Shown: positions 23,777 through 33,248, counted from the stretch's first letter. The stretch: DNA of 42,683 bases from Archaeoglobaceae archaeon (GCA_015520485.1 WAPX01000046.1:1-42683), one strand, 5' to 3'. The notes: generated by a model not told the origin, from the sequence alone. A program made the numbers and translations.

Positions 23777-24836
23777 CTTTGAAATTCGCGAGCTTCTCCA
23801 CGATGTCAAGGTTAACTTCTCCGAACTCTGCGTTCAGAGACTTTACGAGGTCGAGGTACTCCGCATTTCTTATCAGAACTGTTGAAAATCCGTCCGGAGA
23901 GCCAACGCTCCCGACGCTTATGTCGCTCTGAACAGATGTGAAGTCCTGACAGACCCTGCACCCCGGCGGAACGATGCCGTCCAGTTCTTTAACCGGAAAG
24001 CTCGTGCCTGATGGGCGCAGTATAAACTTGCCCTTTTTTATGTCCATTTTTTCAACAGAACTTATGTCAACTCCTTTCTCTTTCAAGAACTTCATTAGCT
24101 CCGGGTAGTAGAAGTTCTCCATGCAGAAAAGCCCGATTACCAGCTTTATTTTCCTCGCAAATTTTCCCATCTCTGCCTGCAGTTTTCTAACAGCTGAAAC
24201 GACGCATGGAGTTCCCACCACAGCAATTCTCTCAGAACCAGCACCTTTTAATCCCTTAAGGGCTGAGAGCGGATAGGCGTGACTGTACTTGGTTTTGGAA
24301 GAGAGAACAACTTCTTCAACGTTACCGGTAAGGAGGGGGGATGGCTTCCAGTTTTCGTCTCCAGCAACGACTAAAGCAAAATCCACAATACCTTTCTCCA
24401 TTGCGGAAACGAGGATTTCTGTTACAGCTCCGCCGTCCTGTCCGTCAAACCTGTTTGACTTTACAGCCAGGGCTTCAACGTAACTCCCAGTTCCGCTGAG
24501 AGGTACGTAATCCCATCTCGGGCACGCTCTTACGCAAAAACCGCAGTCCGTGCAGTTGTCTTCCCAGCCGGGAAAGTAGGGTGGCGAGGAATAACTCGTC
24601 ACGCTTATACCCTTCACCGGACACGCCGCAACGCACGCAGCGCAGTTACAGCAGTAGTTGTCCATGACGACTCTCTTTAAGTTTTCGAAGTACTTACCCG
24701 GTATTTTTTTTGGTGGTTTTCTCCTGCCCTTTCCCATTCCTTTTCCTCCACCCATGCTTCTGCCTCCACCTTTGCACATGCCTTTGCCACCTTTACCCTT
24801 ACCCTTTTCTTTTCCTCTGCCTTTACCCCATCTCAC
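23754..24836 (-). CDS. FrhB/FpoF-type F420-linked iron-sulfur protein with Gly/Lys/Met-rich N-terminus
   Basis: From about residue 58 the protein has two [4Fe-4S] motifs (CCNCAACVAACPVKG and CTDCGFCVRACPRWD), then an FrhB-type domain with DGGAVTEIL, VGTPCVVSAVRKL, GLFCMENF and PPGCRVCQDF. Such proteins pass electrons between F420H2 and partner enzymes. The first ~45 residues are almost only Gly, Lys, Arg and Met (for example GKGKGGKGMCKGGG). The frame starts at a GTG without ribosome site, about 25 bases after a TATA-like TTAAATATC; an internal ATG (residue 34) has GGAGG six bases upstream and is a serious alternative start. The partner enzyme is unknown. Confidence 0.82.
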   Translation of the reverse strand: MRWGKGRGKEKGKGKGGKGMCKGGGRSMGGGKGMGKGRRKPPKKIPGKYFENLKRVVMDNYCCNCAACVAACPVKGISVTSYSSPPYFPGWEDNCTDCGFCVRACPRWDYVPLSGTGSYVEALAVKSNRFDGQDGGAVTEILVSAMEKGIVDFALVVAGDENWKPSPLLTGNVEEVVLSSKTKYSHAYPLSALKGLKGAGSERIAVVGTPCVVSAVRKLQAEMGKFARKIKLVIGLFCMENFYYPELMKFLKEKGVDISSVEKMDIKKGKFILRPSGTSFPVKELDGIVPPGCRVCQDFTSVQSDISVGSVGSPDGFSTVLIRNAEYLDLVKSLNAEFGEVNLDIVEKLANFKVRIHPIK

Positions 24837-24958
24837 GTTTGCATTCTGGTAGCAAAGATATTTAATGATTTTTCAAAATATTTTCAGCCAGAGTGACGAC
24901 AGGAAATCCTTATAAACGTACAAGTTTAAAATTGATTCGAAAATTAGAAATTAAACAC

Positions 24959-26185
24959 CTAAATCTCCTCTCCCAGATATATACCGTCGTGCGTTCTCGT
25001 TACAACGAAGTCCACGTACTCCCCAACTCTCTTACTCGTTCTGACAGTAACTGTTCTGTTTCTAACAGTTACAATTCTTTCGTTTCTCATCCTGCCGGGG
25101 AGTACTATTCTCGCTCTGAACCTTTCACCTCTCCTCAACGGAGATGGATATCTTTCTCTTTTCTCAATTCCGAAATCTTCAGGGCTTAAAACCAGCTTTA
25201 TTCCGTACTCCTTCTCAAGCTCCCTCAGCTCTGCGTAAAACTGTGAAAAGCTCATGGGCTTTGTTTTCACCTTCCTGCCGTACTTGTAGGGTATGTACTT
25301 CTGAATTCCGAGTGGTGGCCACTTCTTTCCAGCTCCTATTTCCAAGGCGAACTCTATTATTTTCTTTATATCCCGGTCGTTGTAGCCGGGAACCCAGACG
25401 GGAGCTATCAGCAAATCCATCCGGCTTTCGGCAACCATCCTCGCAGCGTCGAGTATTCTTTCAAGCGGATACCTTACTCCGGCCAGAAAACTCGCAACCT
25501 TCCTGTCCATCGAGCTGAGAGAGAGGTTTATTCTGTCGACGTATTTTTCCAGCATCTCAATGCTCTCCTCTTTCAGCAGCGAGCCGTTGGTCTGCATGGA
25601 TATTACGCTGACTTCCCTAATTTTTCTGATTCTTTCCAGCAGCTCCTCCATGTACGGGTACAGCATCGGCTCTCCCTGCCCGTCGAGGTGGACTTCAACT
25701 CCCTTTCCCTTGAACTTTGCCAGCTCCTCCACCCAGTCTGCGAGGTAAGATGCTTCAACAACGTAATCCGTAACCCTGCTCTTGCTGCACTTTCCTTCAT
25801 CAACGCTGCAAAAAGCACAGCAGAAGTTGCAGCCAGTGACCCCTCTCACCTGTAGTAAATTCGTTCCCCTGTCAATTACGCCAAAAGCTGGATTGCCCAT
25901 GAGGGGTATTCCACTTTCCCTCGTAATTACTTCCAGATTTCTTTTCGTTACGTGGCTGATCACTCTCCTCGGCTCACCCATTGAAACTATGTACTCGAGG
26001 GGATACCTCTTTTCCAGCTTTCTGTAGTGTTTTAATGGTATTCTAACCTCTATGAAGTTTCTGACGACGAACACCTTTTCTCCGGTGTTCCTGTCCATGT
26101 AATCCCTGAGCAAATTCACGTGGAAATATCGACAGCCCTCTATTTTTCGTTGTCGGACTATGCAAAACTTTAAGTACTCAGGCAT
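24959..26185 (-). CDS. Radical SAM protein with C-terminal TRAM domain
   Basis: The protein has about 408 residues. The core motif is CNFCCAFC (CxxxCxxC) followed by the GQGEPMLYPYMEEL glycine-rich motif and MQTNGSLLK. The N-terminal ~110 residues are a separate domain ending in PLMGNPAFGVIDRG. The C-terminal ~65 residues (RARIVLPGRMRNERIVTVRN...) look like a TRAM RNA-binding domain, which points to RNA as substrate. It is conserved in archaea but I know of no proven reaction. The ORF is open from 26263; the ATG at 26185 is where the regular coding pattern begins, with AGGTT three bases before it. Confidence 0.78.
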   Translation of the reverse strand: MPEYLKFCIVRQRKIEGCRYFHVNLLRDYMDRNTGEKVFVVRNFIEVRIPLKHYRKLEKRYPLEYIVSMGEPRRVISHVTKRNLEVITRESGIPLMGNPAFGVIDRGTNLLQVRGVTGCNFCCAFCSVDEGKCSKSRVTDYVVEASYLADWVEELAKFKGKGVEVHLDGQGEPMLYPYMEELLERIRKIREVSVISMQTNGSLLKEESIEMLEKYVDRINLSLSSMDRKVASFLAGVRYPLERILDAARMVAESRMDLLIAPVWVPGYNDRDIKKIIEFALEIGAGKKWPPLGIQKYIPYKYGRKVKTKPMSFSQFYAELRELEKEYGIKLVLSPEDFGIEKRERYPSPLRRGERFRARIVLPGRMRNERIVTVRNRTVTVRTSKRVGEYVDFVVTRTHDGIYLGEEI

Positions 26186-26215
26186 TAACCTGAATGAAAA
26201 GCTTAATCCCGTTAA

Positions 26216-26247
26216 GCAGGTTTGAACCTGCAGGAGACGTATAAGAA
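26216..26247 (+). promoter_or_regulatory. Promoter and operator-like palindrome of the trp cluster
   Basis: GCAGGTT (26216-26222), two bases, then AACCTGC (26225-26231) is a perfect inverted repeat. The TATA-like GTATAAGA (about 26239-26246) follows, and trpG starts at 26290. A further AACCTG half-site lies at 26187-26192 beside the start of the divergent radical SAM gene. The position just upstream of the TATA box suits a regulator site. Confidence 0.5.
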
Positions 26248-26289
26248 ACGAAGTCAAAAGCATGTTGTGTACAGAAGAGGTGTGTTAGA

Positions 26290-26871
26290 ATGATACTGCT
26301 CGTCGATAACAGGGATTCGTTCGTCTGGAATCTTGCTGAATACGCCTCAATATTCGACGAGGTAAGGGTTGTGCCCAACACCGTAAGTCTACAGGAAGTT
26401 AAAAAAATAGATCCCGACGGCATAATAATTTCTCCCGGCCCCGGTTCTCCCGACAGCAGGAGAGACGTCGGTAACAGCCCGGAGATAGTGGTAGAGGCTG
26501 AAGTTCCTGTGCTCGGAGTGTGTCTCGGTCATCAGATAATAGGTCATGTCTTTGGCGGGAGAGTTGGCAGAGTGAAACCCCTGCACGGAAAGGCATCAAC
26601 AGTCAAACACGACGGAAAGACAATCTTTTCCGGCGTGAAAAATCCGCTGAGAGCTGGAAGATATCACTCCTTAGCGGTTCTGGAAGTTCCAAAGGGTTTT
26701 GTTGTTTCTGCAATATCGCAGGAAGACAACGTGGTCATGGGCATAAGGCACAAAAGCAGGCAGATAGAGGGCGTGCAGTTCCATCCGGAGAGCGTTTTAA
26801 CCGAGTTCGATAGCGGGGAGGGGCTGAAAATCGTAAAGAATTTCGTAGATATGTGCAAGGGTCGAAGATGA
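26290..26871 (+). CDS. trpG: Anthranilate synthase component II (glutamine amidotransferase)
   Basis: The subunit hydrolyses glutamine and channels ammonia to TrpE. The class I triad is present: C78 in VLGVCLGHQ, H165 and E167 in QFHPESVLTE. NRDSFVWNLAEY at the start and ISPGPGSPDSRRDVG, the oxyanion region, fit TrpG/PabA. The length of 193 residues is complete. No trpE lies upstream in this window. PabA function for aminobenzoate is an alternative, but the trp neighbours favour TrpG. Confidence 0.9.
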   Translation: MILLVDNRDSFVWNLAEYASIFDEVRVVPNTVSLQEVKKIDPDGIIISPGPGSPDSRRDVGNSPEIVVEAEVPVLGVCLGHQIIGHVFGGRVGRVKPLHGKASTVKHDGKTIFSGVKNPLRAGRYHSLAVLEVPKGFVVSAISQEDNVVMGIRHKSRQIEGVQFHPESVLTEFDSGEGLKIVKNFVDMCKGRR

Positions 26872-27028
26872 TTGGAGAATTCGCTCAAACGAACATTTTG
26901 CGGATAGCTGTGGTGGATAGGAGAAGACCCGAGTTTCGGAGTTAGAACAGGATTAGAACAGGATTGGTATGCTGATTTACAGGCGATGGTCGATAAAGCT
27001 GCGAGTGCTGAGAAGGCCGGGTGATGGT
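26868..27028 (+). other. trpG-trpF gap with gene debris
   Basis: A 25-codon ORF starts in an ATGA overlap with the trpG stop (MIGEFAQTNILRIAVVDRRR...) and ends near 26945. In another frame an open stretch without start codon (about 26908-27027) encodes GEDPSFGVRTGLEQDWYADL then QAMVDKAASAEKAG and a stop. Two tandem copies of TTAGAACAGGA lie at 26942-26963. The first ORF could be the stump of trpC and the second the end of a lost gene, but neither can be identified with confidence. Confidence 0.35.
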
Positions 27029-27667
27029 ATGTTTGTGAAGGTCTGCGGAATTAGAGATCTAAACGACCTAAGAACTGTCGAAAGATACGCTGATGCTACT
27101 GGAGTTGTTGTCGAATGCGAATCGAAACGTCGCGTAAGTTTGGATGATGCGAAGGTAATAGTTGAAAACGCGAGAATTCCAGTGTTTGCTGTTTCTACTT
27201 TGAGCGACTTCGAAAAATGGAGCAGAGTTATAGAAGCGACAAATGCCTGTTTCGTTCAGATACATACGGATGCCATCGATCCCAGAGATGTGGAGAGGAT
27301 AAAGTCCGAATTCGGAGTTTTCATCATGAAGGCTTTTAAAGTTCCCAGAAGAAGTGAAGACCCAGCTAAGGATGCTGACAGTTTGATCGAGCGGATTGAA
27401 ATGTTCGAAGTCGATAGGATCTTGCTCGACACGGGCAAAGGATCTGGCATAACGCACGACCATCGCGTCAGCAGGATGGTTGCTGAAAAGCTCGAAATAG
27501 TCTTGGCTGGTGGTTTAAATCCTCAAAACGTGGCTGAAGTCGTAGAGTTCGTCAAGCCGTTCGGCGTTGACGTTTCGAGTGGTGTGGAAAAAAATGGTAG
27601 AAAAGATGAAAGTCTTATCAGGGAGTTCGTCAGAAAGGTCAGAAGTGCCGGCAGCATTACGGAATAG
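27029..27667 (+). CDS. trpF: Phosphoribosylanthranilate isomerase
   Basis: A TIM-barrel enzyme that isomerises N-(5-phosphoribosyl)anthranilate. Marks are KVCGIRDLNDL (catalytic Cys) at the start, LLDTGKGSGITHDH, VLAGGLNPQNV and GVDVSSGVEKNGRKD (phosphate-binding end). The ORF opens at 26969, but the ATG at 27029 with GGTGATGGT before it matches the family N-terminus. Codon use differs from its neighbours: CGT, CGC and CGG arginine codons and many TTG leucine codons occur, while trpB and trpA use almost only AGA/AGG and CTG/CTC. This suggests a separate origin. Confidence 0.93.
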   Translation: MFVKVCGIRDLNDLRTVERYADATGVVVECESKRRVSLDDAKVIVENARIPVFAVSTLSDFEKWSRVIEATNACFVQIHTDAIDPRDVERIKSEFGVFIMKAFKVPRRSEDPAKDADSLIERIEMFEVDRILLDTGKGSGITHDHRVSRMVAEKLEIVLAGGLNPQNVAEVVEFVKPFGVDVSSGVEKNGRKDESLIREFVRKVRSAGSITE

Positions 27668-27726
27668 GTTGATGAGTGCTGTCTGAATACCTGAACGTGT
27701 GCAATAATATGTTAAAAGGTGATTTC

Positions 27727-28887
27727 ATGAAATTTGGTGAGTTTGGTGGACAGTTCGTTCCAGAGGTGTTGATTCCTCCTCTGAAAGAGCTGGAAAAAGC
27801 CTACGAAACGCTGAAGGAGGATGAAGAGTTTAAAAAAGAGCTCGATTACTACCTGAAGGTTTACGCCGGAAGACCGACGCCGCTCTACTTCGCCAGAAAC
27901 CTGACGGAATACGTTGGAGGTGCAAGAATATACCTGAAAAGGGAAGATCTTCTTCACAGCGGCGCTCACAAGATAAACAACACAATAGGACAGGCCCTTC
28001 TCGCAAAGTACATGGGTAAAAGCAGGCTAATCGCGGAAACAGGAGCGGGACAGCACGGAGTTGCCACAGCAATAGCTGGAGCTCTGTTTGGATTAAAAAC
28101 CGAAGTTTACATGGGTAGCGAGGACGTTGAAAGGCAGAAACCAAACGTTTTCAGGATGAAACTGCTTGGAGCCAGCGTTATACCCGTGGAGAGCGGTAGC
28201 AGAACGCTTAAAGATGCCATAAACGAGGCTCTGAGGGACTGGGTTGCCACTTTTGAGTACACGCACTACCTGATAGGCTCAGTCGTGGGGCCACATCCGT
28301 ACCCCACAATCGTCAGGGATTTTCAGTCAGTCATAGGGAGAGAAACAAAGGTTCAGATAATGGAGCTCGAAGAGAGGTTGCCTGATTGCATAGTAGCCTG
28401 CGTTGGCGGTGGAAGCAATGCGATGGGAATCTTTTACCCCTTTGCCAGAGACAGCAACGTAAGGCTTGTGGGCGTTGAAGCGGCTGGAAAAGGACTCGAA
28501 ACCGGAAAGCACTCCGCTTCACTCTGTGCCGGAAAGAAAGGCGTGCTGCACGGAATGCTTTCTTATTTCCTGCAGGATGATGACGGACAGATTGCGACCA
28601 CCCACAGCGTTGCTGCTGGACTCGACTATCCGGGAGTTGGTCCTGAACATGCATGGATGAAGGAGACCGGAAGAGCTGAGTACGTTGCGGTAGATGACAG
28701 CGAGGCTCTGGAAGCTTTCTCTCTGCTCTCCAGACTTGAGGGAATAATTCCAGCTCTGGAGTCCGCTCACGCAATAGCCTACGCTGTGAAACTCGCAGAG
28801 GAAATGAGCAGGGATGAAATAATCGTCGTGAACCTTTCTGGCAGAGGCGATAAGGATCTGGAAATAGTTATGAACCTGCTTGGATAG
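27727..28887 (+). CDS. trpB: Tryptophan synthase beta chain
   Basis: This PLP enzyme joins indole and serine. Marks are [16 protein letters not shown] at the start, the PLP lysine in [23 protein letters not shown], the phosphate-binding VGGGSNAMG, and LSGRGDKDL at the end. The length is 386 residues and it is TrpB1-like. The frame is open 17 codons upstream (27676), but the ATG at 27727 has GGTGAT at the right distance. It is followed by trpA after three to twelve bases depending on the trpA start. Confidence 0.97.
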   Translation: MKFGEFGGQFVPEVLIPPLKELEKAYETLKEDEEFKKELDYYLKVYAGRPTPLYFARNLTEYVGGARIYLKREDLLHSGAHKINNTIGQALLAKYMGKSRLIAETGAGQHGVATAIAGALFGLKTEVYMGSEDVERQKPNVFRMKLLGASVIPVESGSRTLKDAINEALRDWVATFEYTHYLIGSVVGPHPYPTIVRDFQSVIGRETKVQIMELEERLPDCIVACVGGGSNAMGIFYPFARDSNVRLVGVEAAGKGLETGKHSASLCAGKKGVLHGMLSYFLQDDDGQIATTHSVAAGLDYPGVGPEHAWMKETGRAEYVAVDDSEALEAFSLLSRLEGIIPALESAHAIAYAVKLAEEMSRDEIIVVNLSGRGDKDLEIVMNLLG

Positions 28888-28899
28888 GGGGTGTCGCTG

Positions 28900-29688
28900 T
28901 TGAGTTTTAAAGATGCGCACGCCAGCGTTTATCCTAAAACGCCATGGCTCGTTACGTTCGTAACTGCTGGAGACCCGAGTCCAGAACTCACACTGAAGTT
29001 CATGCTTGCGCTGGAAAAGCACTCCGACATAATTGAGCTCGGAATTCCGTTCAGCGATCCAATGGCTGACGGCCCAACGATCCAGAAAGCAAACGTAAGG
29101 GCGTTAAAGGCTGGAACGAAGGTGAAAGACGTTTTTGAAATCGTCAGGAATTTCAGAGAGTATTCGAGCAAGCCGGTCATACTGATGACCTACTACAACA
29201 TAGTTTACGCAAGAGGGGTTGAAAATTTTCTGAGAGAGGCAAAGGACTGTGGAGCTACCGGAGTAATAGTCGTTGACCTTCCAGTAGAGGAGAGTGAAGA
29301 ATACTTAAGGGCGTGTGAAAAAACAGGAATGGATACCGTATTTCTTGCCGCTCCAAACACTCCTGATGACAGGTTGAGGGTTATAGACGAGGTCAGCTCT
29401 GCATTCGTTTACCTCGTTTCCCTCTACGGAACGACGGGAGCAAGAGAAGAGTTGCCGGAGACTGCTTTTAAAGCCATTACCAGAGCAAAAAGCGTGTGCA
29501 GAAAGCCCGTTTGCGTGGGGTTTGGCGTCTCAAAAAAGGAGCACGTTAAAGCCCTGATCGATGCTGGAGCCGATGGTGTCGTCGTCGGCTCGGCGATAGT
29601 CAGGCTGATAGAAGAATTCGGTGAAGGTGCTGCTGAGAAAATAGAAGAATTCGTTTCAGAACTCAGAAAGGGTCTGGAGAAGTCCTGA
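28900..29688 (+). CDS. trpA: Tryptophan synthase alpha chain
   Basis: The subunit cleaves indole-3-glycerol phosphate. Marks are LVTFVTAGDPS, the catalytic Glu in IIELGIPFSDPMADGPTIQ, the catalytic Asp in VIVVDLPVEE, LVSLYGTTGARE and VGFGVSKKEHV, GADGVVVGSAIV. Two starts compete: GTG at 28891 and TTG at 28900. I prefer the TTG because GGGGGTG lies six bases before it and overlaps the GTG. It is the last gene of the trp cluster; about 150 bases of AT-rich sequence follow. Confidence 0.95.
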   Translation: MSFKDAHASVYPKTPWLVTFVTAGDPSPELTLKFMLALEKHSDIIELGIPFSDPMADGPTIQKANVRALKAGTKVKDVFEIVRNFREYSSKPVILMTYYNIVYARGVENFLREAKDCGATGVIVVDLPVEESEEYLRACEKTGMDTVFLAAPNTPDDRLRVIDEVSSAFVYLVSLYGTTGAREELPETAFKAITRAKSVCRKPVCVGFGVSKKEHVKALIDAGADGVVVGSAIVRLIEEFGEGAAEKIEEFVSELRKGLEKS

Positions 29689-29846
29689 TTCGTTCAGCTT
29701 TCAATTTTTCTTTCCAGTTTTCCGTTACGGTGATGCTGATCTACGTTTAATCGGTTCAAACGTCTAAAAATTTTTAACTGACCGAACGATCATCAAACAA
29801 CCAAACAGGATTTAAACTACAAAGAATCTGAGGAGGTATGCTTTCG

Positions 29847-32800
29847 ATGCTTTCGGTTTACAGGGGTTTGTGTCCCCAGTGTGGAAAAGATTTGCGTTCA
29901 GAAGAAGTTGAATCCGGTTTCTGTGCGAAGAAAAAGAAACCCTTATGCTTACTTCCAGTTGATTACAGGGTTGAAGACTTTTTGAGTTTCTTTAAAAAAG
30001 TCGTTGGAGAGCCAACCTCACTGCAGAAGATGTGGGCGAAGAGAATTCTGAGCGGAGAGAGTTTTGCTGCCGTCGCACCCACCGGCGTTGGAAAAACAAC
30101 CTTTGGTCTGGCCATGTCCGTCTTTCTCGCCCTGTCTGGAGGGAGGTGTTACCTCCTGTTTCCCACCTCTCTGCTTGTTGAGCAGAGTTTCAGCAGACTG
30201 GTAGAGATATGCGGTAAGGCTGGAGTTGAAGTTGAAAGCAAAAACGGTTACCTCGAAGTTAAGGGCGGGAACAAAACCCTGAAAATACTGCACTACCACA
30301 GCAAAATGAGTAAGAGCGAAAAAGAGGCTTTCTTTGACCTGTTAAGAAAAGGAGAGGATTCCGTACTGATTACGACGTCCCAGTTCCTTGCAAGAAATTT
30401 CCAGAACATGAAGTGCTGCTACAATTTCATATTTGTCGATGACGTCGATTCCGTTCTGAAAGCTTCAAAAAACATAGACAGAATACTGCAGCTTCTGGGG
30501 TTCAAGTACGACAGGGGCTGGAAGGGGAAGGCTAAGGGCGTGCTCATGGTTTCCACAGCTACCGCAAAAAAGGGAGAAAAGGTCAGGCTGTTTAGAGAGC
30601 TCCTGAACTTCGACGTCGGCTCATCACACCACTCGATAAGAAACGTTGAGGATGTTGTCGTCGAGAGAGATGACGTCGAAACTCTCTGCAAAATCCTCGA
30701 CGAGATGGGTGAGGGAGGAGTAATATATGCGAGGAGCAGAGAGGACGCCGAAAAGCTATACGAGGCTTTGAAAGACAGGTACAGGATAGGGCTCGTATCA
30801 GGCAAGGCTGAAAAGGTTTACAGAGAGTTCGAGAGCGGGGAGCTGGACTACCTCGTGGGCACGTCCTACTACTACGGAACGCTCGTCAGAGGTCTCGACC
30901 TTCCTGAAAGGATAAGGTTTGCTGTATTTGTGAAATCTCCTGTTTTCACCGTAAGGGTGGAGGACGTTGATTCAATCTCCGACAAAATGCTCAGAGTGCT
31001 GAGAATTGTATTCAGAATCCCCGACGACGTGGACGATGAGGAAGCGAAAAAAATGCTCAAGGAGCTGATAGAGAGCGGAGAGGCGGTCGTTGACAGGGAC
31101 GTCTGTTTCAGAAAAGGAGAGGTCGTGTTTCCGGATCTGAGAACTTACATTCAGGGGTCTGGCAGAACTTCAAGGCTTTTTGCGGGCGGCATAACGAAAG
31201 GAGCCTCCTTTCTTTTGGAGAGTGACGAGTGTGTCAGAACTGCGTTTCTCGAAAGAGCAAAACACTTTGACGTCGATTTCAGGAGGCTGGAAGAGGTAAA
31301 CTTCGAAGACCTGAAAAAGGAAATAGACGAGAGCAGGAAGAAGCTCAGAAAGAGAGCAGTCACAGACCTGATAAAGCCAGCCCTGTTCATAGTCGAAAGC
31401 CCGACAAAAGCCAAGCAGATTTCCCGATTCTTTGGCAGACCGAGCATAAAGGTGCTGGAAGGAATCGTAACTTACGAGGTTCCTTCCACTCCGTACGTTC
31501 TTCTCGTTTCTGCGAGTCTGGGGCATGTAACCGATCTAACGACTGAAGGTGGCTTTCACGGAGTTGAAATAGCCGGCAACGGTTCAAAAGTTTTCGTACC
31601 TGTTTACTCTCCGATAAAGAGGTGCAGAAACTGCGGCTACCAGTTTACGAGCAGCTCAGACAAATGTCCAAAGTGCGGGAGCGACGATATTGACGATTCA
31701 TCAACGAGAATATCTTCTCTGAGAAAGCTCGCCCACGACGCCGGGCTCATCATAATCGGAACAGACCCGGACAGCGAGGGAGAAAAGATAGCGTGGGACA
31801 TAAGGTGCCTTCTCTCAAACTGCGGCGAAATAAGAAGGGCTGAATTCCACGAAATAACACCAAAAGCAGTCACAAACGCTCTGAACAACCTCAGAGACGT
31901 TGAGCTGAACCTCGTAAAGGCTCAGGTCGTGAGGAGGGTGGAAGACAGGTGGATAGGCTTTGAGCTGAGCCAGAAACTGTGGAAGGTTTTCAATTCGAAA
32001 AACCTGTCTGCCGGCAGAGCACAGACGCCGGTACTGGGGTGGATCATAGAGAGGTACGGCGAACACAAAAAGAAGAAGAGGGTTTTATTTTTGAGAGATC
32101 TGGAATTAACCATCGAGCTCGGTGAGCACGGAGATGCCAGGGGGAAGAACGGGAAAGAAGAGCTCAGAGTTGTGGTAAAAATAGACGTTCTGGAAAGGAG
32201 AAGGGAGGAGAGAACGCCGCTACCACCCTACACAACTGACGCTATGCTCAGAGACGCCAACTCTATTCTGAAAATGAGTGCAGCTGAAGCTATGAAAATA
32301 GCTCAGGACCTCTTTGAGAGTGGTTTGATAACTTACCACAGGACCGACTCCACAAGGGTCAGCGAGGCTGGCTGGAGGGTTGCCAGAGAGTGGCTTGGTG
32401 AGGACTTTCAGCCGAGAGAGTGGTTTGCAGAAGGCGCTCACGAGTGTATCAGGCCGACAAGACCGGTTGACAGAGAAACCCTGAGGAGGCTAATTCACGA
32501 AGGAATTATCGTGGTGGAGGGTATGAGCTGGAAGCACTACGCACTCTACGATTTGATTTTCAGGAGGTTCATGGCGAGTCAGTGCAGAAACTACGAGGTC
32601 GAGGTTGCCGTTTACGACGTGGAGGTAACTGGAGAGAACATCAGGGGTAGAGTGAGAGAAGAAAGAGTGATCAGAGCTGAAGGCAGGGCTTACGAACTCT
32701 ACAGGGCGGTGAGAGTTAAGAGTGAGTTGCCCGAAGGCGAATTCGAGACCGCTGGAGAAATCAGGCTCGTTCCACTGAAACCGCTTTTAACGCAGTCTGA

Positions 32801-33086
32801 AGTAATTCAGATGATGAGGGAAAGAGGAATAGGCAGACCGTCAACGTACTCCACGATAATTGAAAAGCTGTTTCAGAGAAAATACGTAGTCGAAAAAGGC
32901 GGCAAACTCATTCCAACCAAAAGAGGTATGGAGGTTTACGAATACCTGACCCGAAACTACTCCGAGTTCGTGAGCGAGGAGAGGACGAAAAAACTCGAGG
33001 AAAAAATGGACGCAGTTGAAAAAGGAGAGATTGACTACATGGATGTTCTCAGAGAGCTTTACGACGAAATAAGGATGATCGGATAA
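29847..33086 (+). CDS. rgy: Reverse gyrase
   Basis: This ATP-dependent positive supercoiling enzyme is diagnostic of hyperthermophiles. An N-terminal zinc finger (CPQCGKDL...FCAKKKKPLC) is followed by a helicase-like half with Walker A APTGVGKTT (about residue 80) and DDVD (Walker B position), and a topoisomerase IA half that begins ALFIVESPTKAKQIS (about 515), has a second zinc finger CRNCGYQFTSSSDKCPKC (about 595), GTDPDSEGEKIAWD, and the active-site Tyr in GLITYHRTDSTRVS (about 830). The length is about 1080 residues. Of two ATGs, 29838 lies one base after GGAGG and is too close; 29847 is preferred. Confidence 0.97.
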   Translation: MLSVYRGLCPQCGKDLRSEEVESGFCAKKKKPLCLLPVDYRVEDFLSFFKKVVGEPTSLQKMWAKRILSGESFAAVAPTGVGKTTFGLAMSVFLALSGGRCYLLFPTSLLVEQSFSRLVEICGKAGVEVESKNGYLEVKGGNKTLKILHYHSKMSKSEKEAFFDLLRKGEDSVLITTSQFLARNFQNMKCCYNFIFVDDVDSVLKASKNIDRILQLLGFKYDRGWKGKAKGVLMVSTATAKKGEKVRLFRELLNFDVGSSHHSIRNVEDVVVERDDVETLCKILDEMGEGGVIYARSREDAEKLYEALKDRYRIGLVSGKAEKVYREFESGELDYLVGTSYYYGTLVRGLDLPERIRFAVFVKSPVFTVRVEDVDSISDKMLRVLRIVFRIPDDVDDEEAKKMLKELIESGEAVVDRDVCFRKGEVVFPDLRTYIQGSGRTSRLFAGGITKGASFLLESDECVRTAFLERAKHFDVDFRRLEEVNFEDLKKEIDESRKKLRKRAVTDLIKPALFIVESPTKAKQISRFFGRPSIKVLEGIVTYEVPSTPYVLLVSASLGHVTDLTTEGGFHGVEIAGNGSKVFVPVYSPIKRCRNCGYQFTSSSDKCPKCGSDDIDDSSTRISSLRKLAHDAGLIIIGTDPDSEGEKIAWDIRCLLSNCGEIRRAEFHEITPKAVTNALNNLRDVELNLVKAQVVRRVEDRWIGFELSQKLWKVFNSKNLSAGRAQTPVLGWIIERYGEHKKKKRVLFLRDLELTIELGEHGDARGKNGKEELRVVVKIDVLERRREERTPLPPYTTDAMLRDANSILKMSAAEAMKIAQDLFESGLITYHRTDSTRVSEAGWRVAREWLGEDFQPREWFAEGAHECIRPTRPVDRETLRRLIHEGIIVVEGMSWKHYALYDLIFRRFMASQCRNYEVEVAVYDVEVTGENIRGRVREERVIRAEGRAYELYRAVRVKSELPEGEFETAGEIRLVPLKPLLTQSEVIQMMRERGIGRPSTYSTIIEKLFQRKYVVEKGGKLIPTKRGMEVYEYLTRNYSEFVSEERTKKLEEKMDAVEKGEIDYMDVLRELYDEIRMIG

Positions 33087-33104
33087 TGTGATTCCAGACG
33101 ACAG

Positions 33105-33120
33105 CAGCCAGTCATGGCTG
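33105..33120 (+). terminator. Hairpin after reverse gyrase
   Basis: CAGCCA-GTCA-TGGCTG forms a six-pair stem with a four-base loop 18 bases after the rgy stop. No T-run follows closely, so a role in termination is uncertain. Confidence 0.25.
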
Positions 33121-33248
33121 TGTCATGGGTATTGCATGTATTGCATACAGGACTTTTACGGAATGAGTTCATGAAATGCGTTTAAAAATTAAAAGTTCAA
33201 ATAGAGCCAGATAAATCAAAGTAAGGTAAAAACGGGAATAAAAAATGT

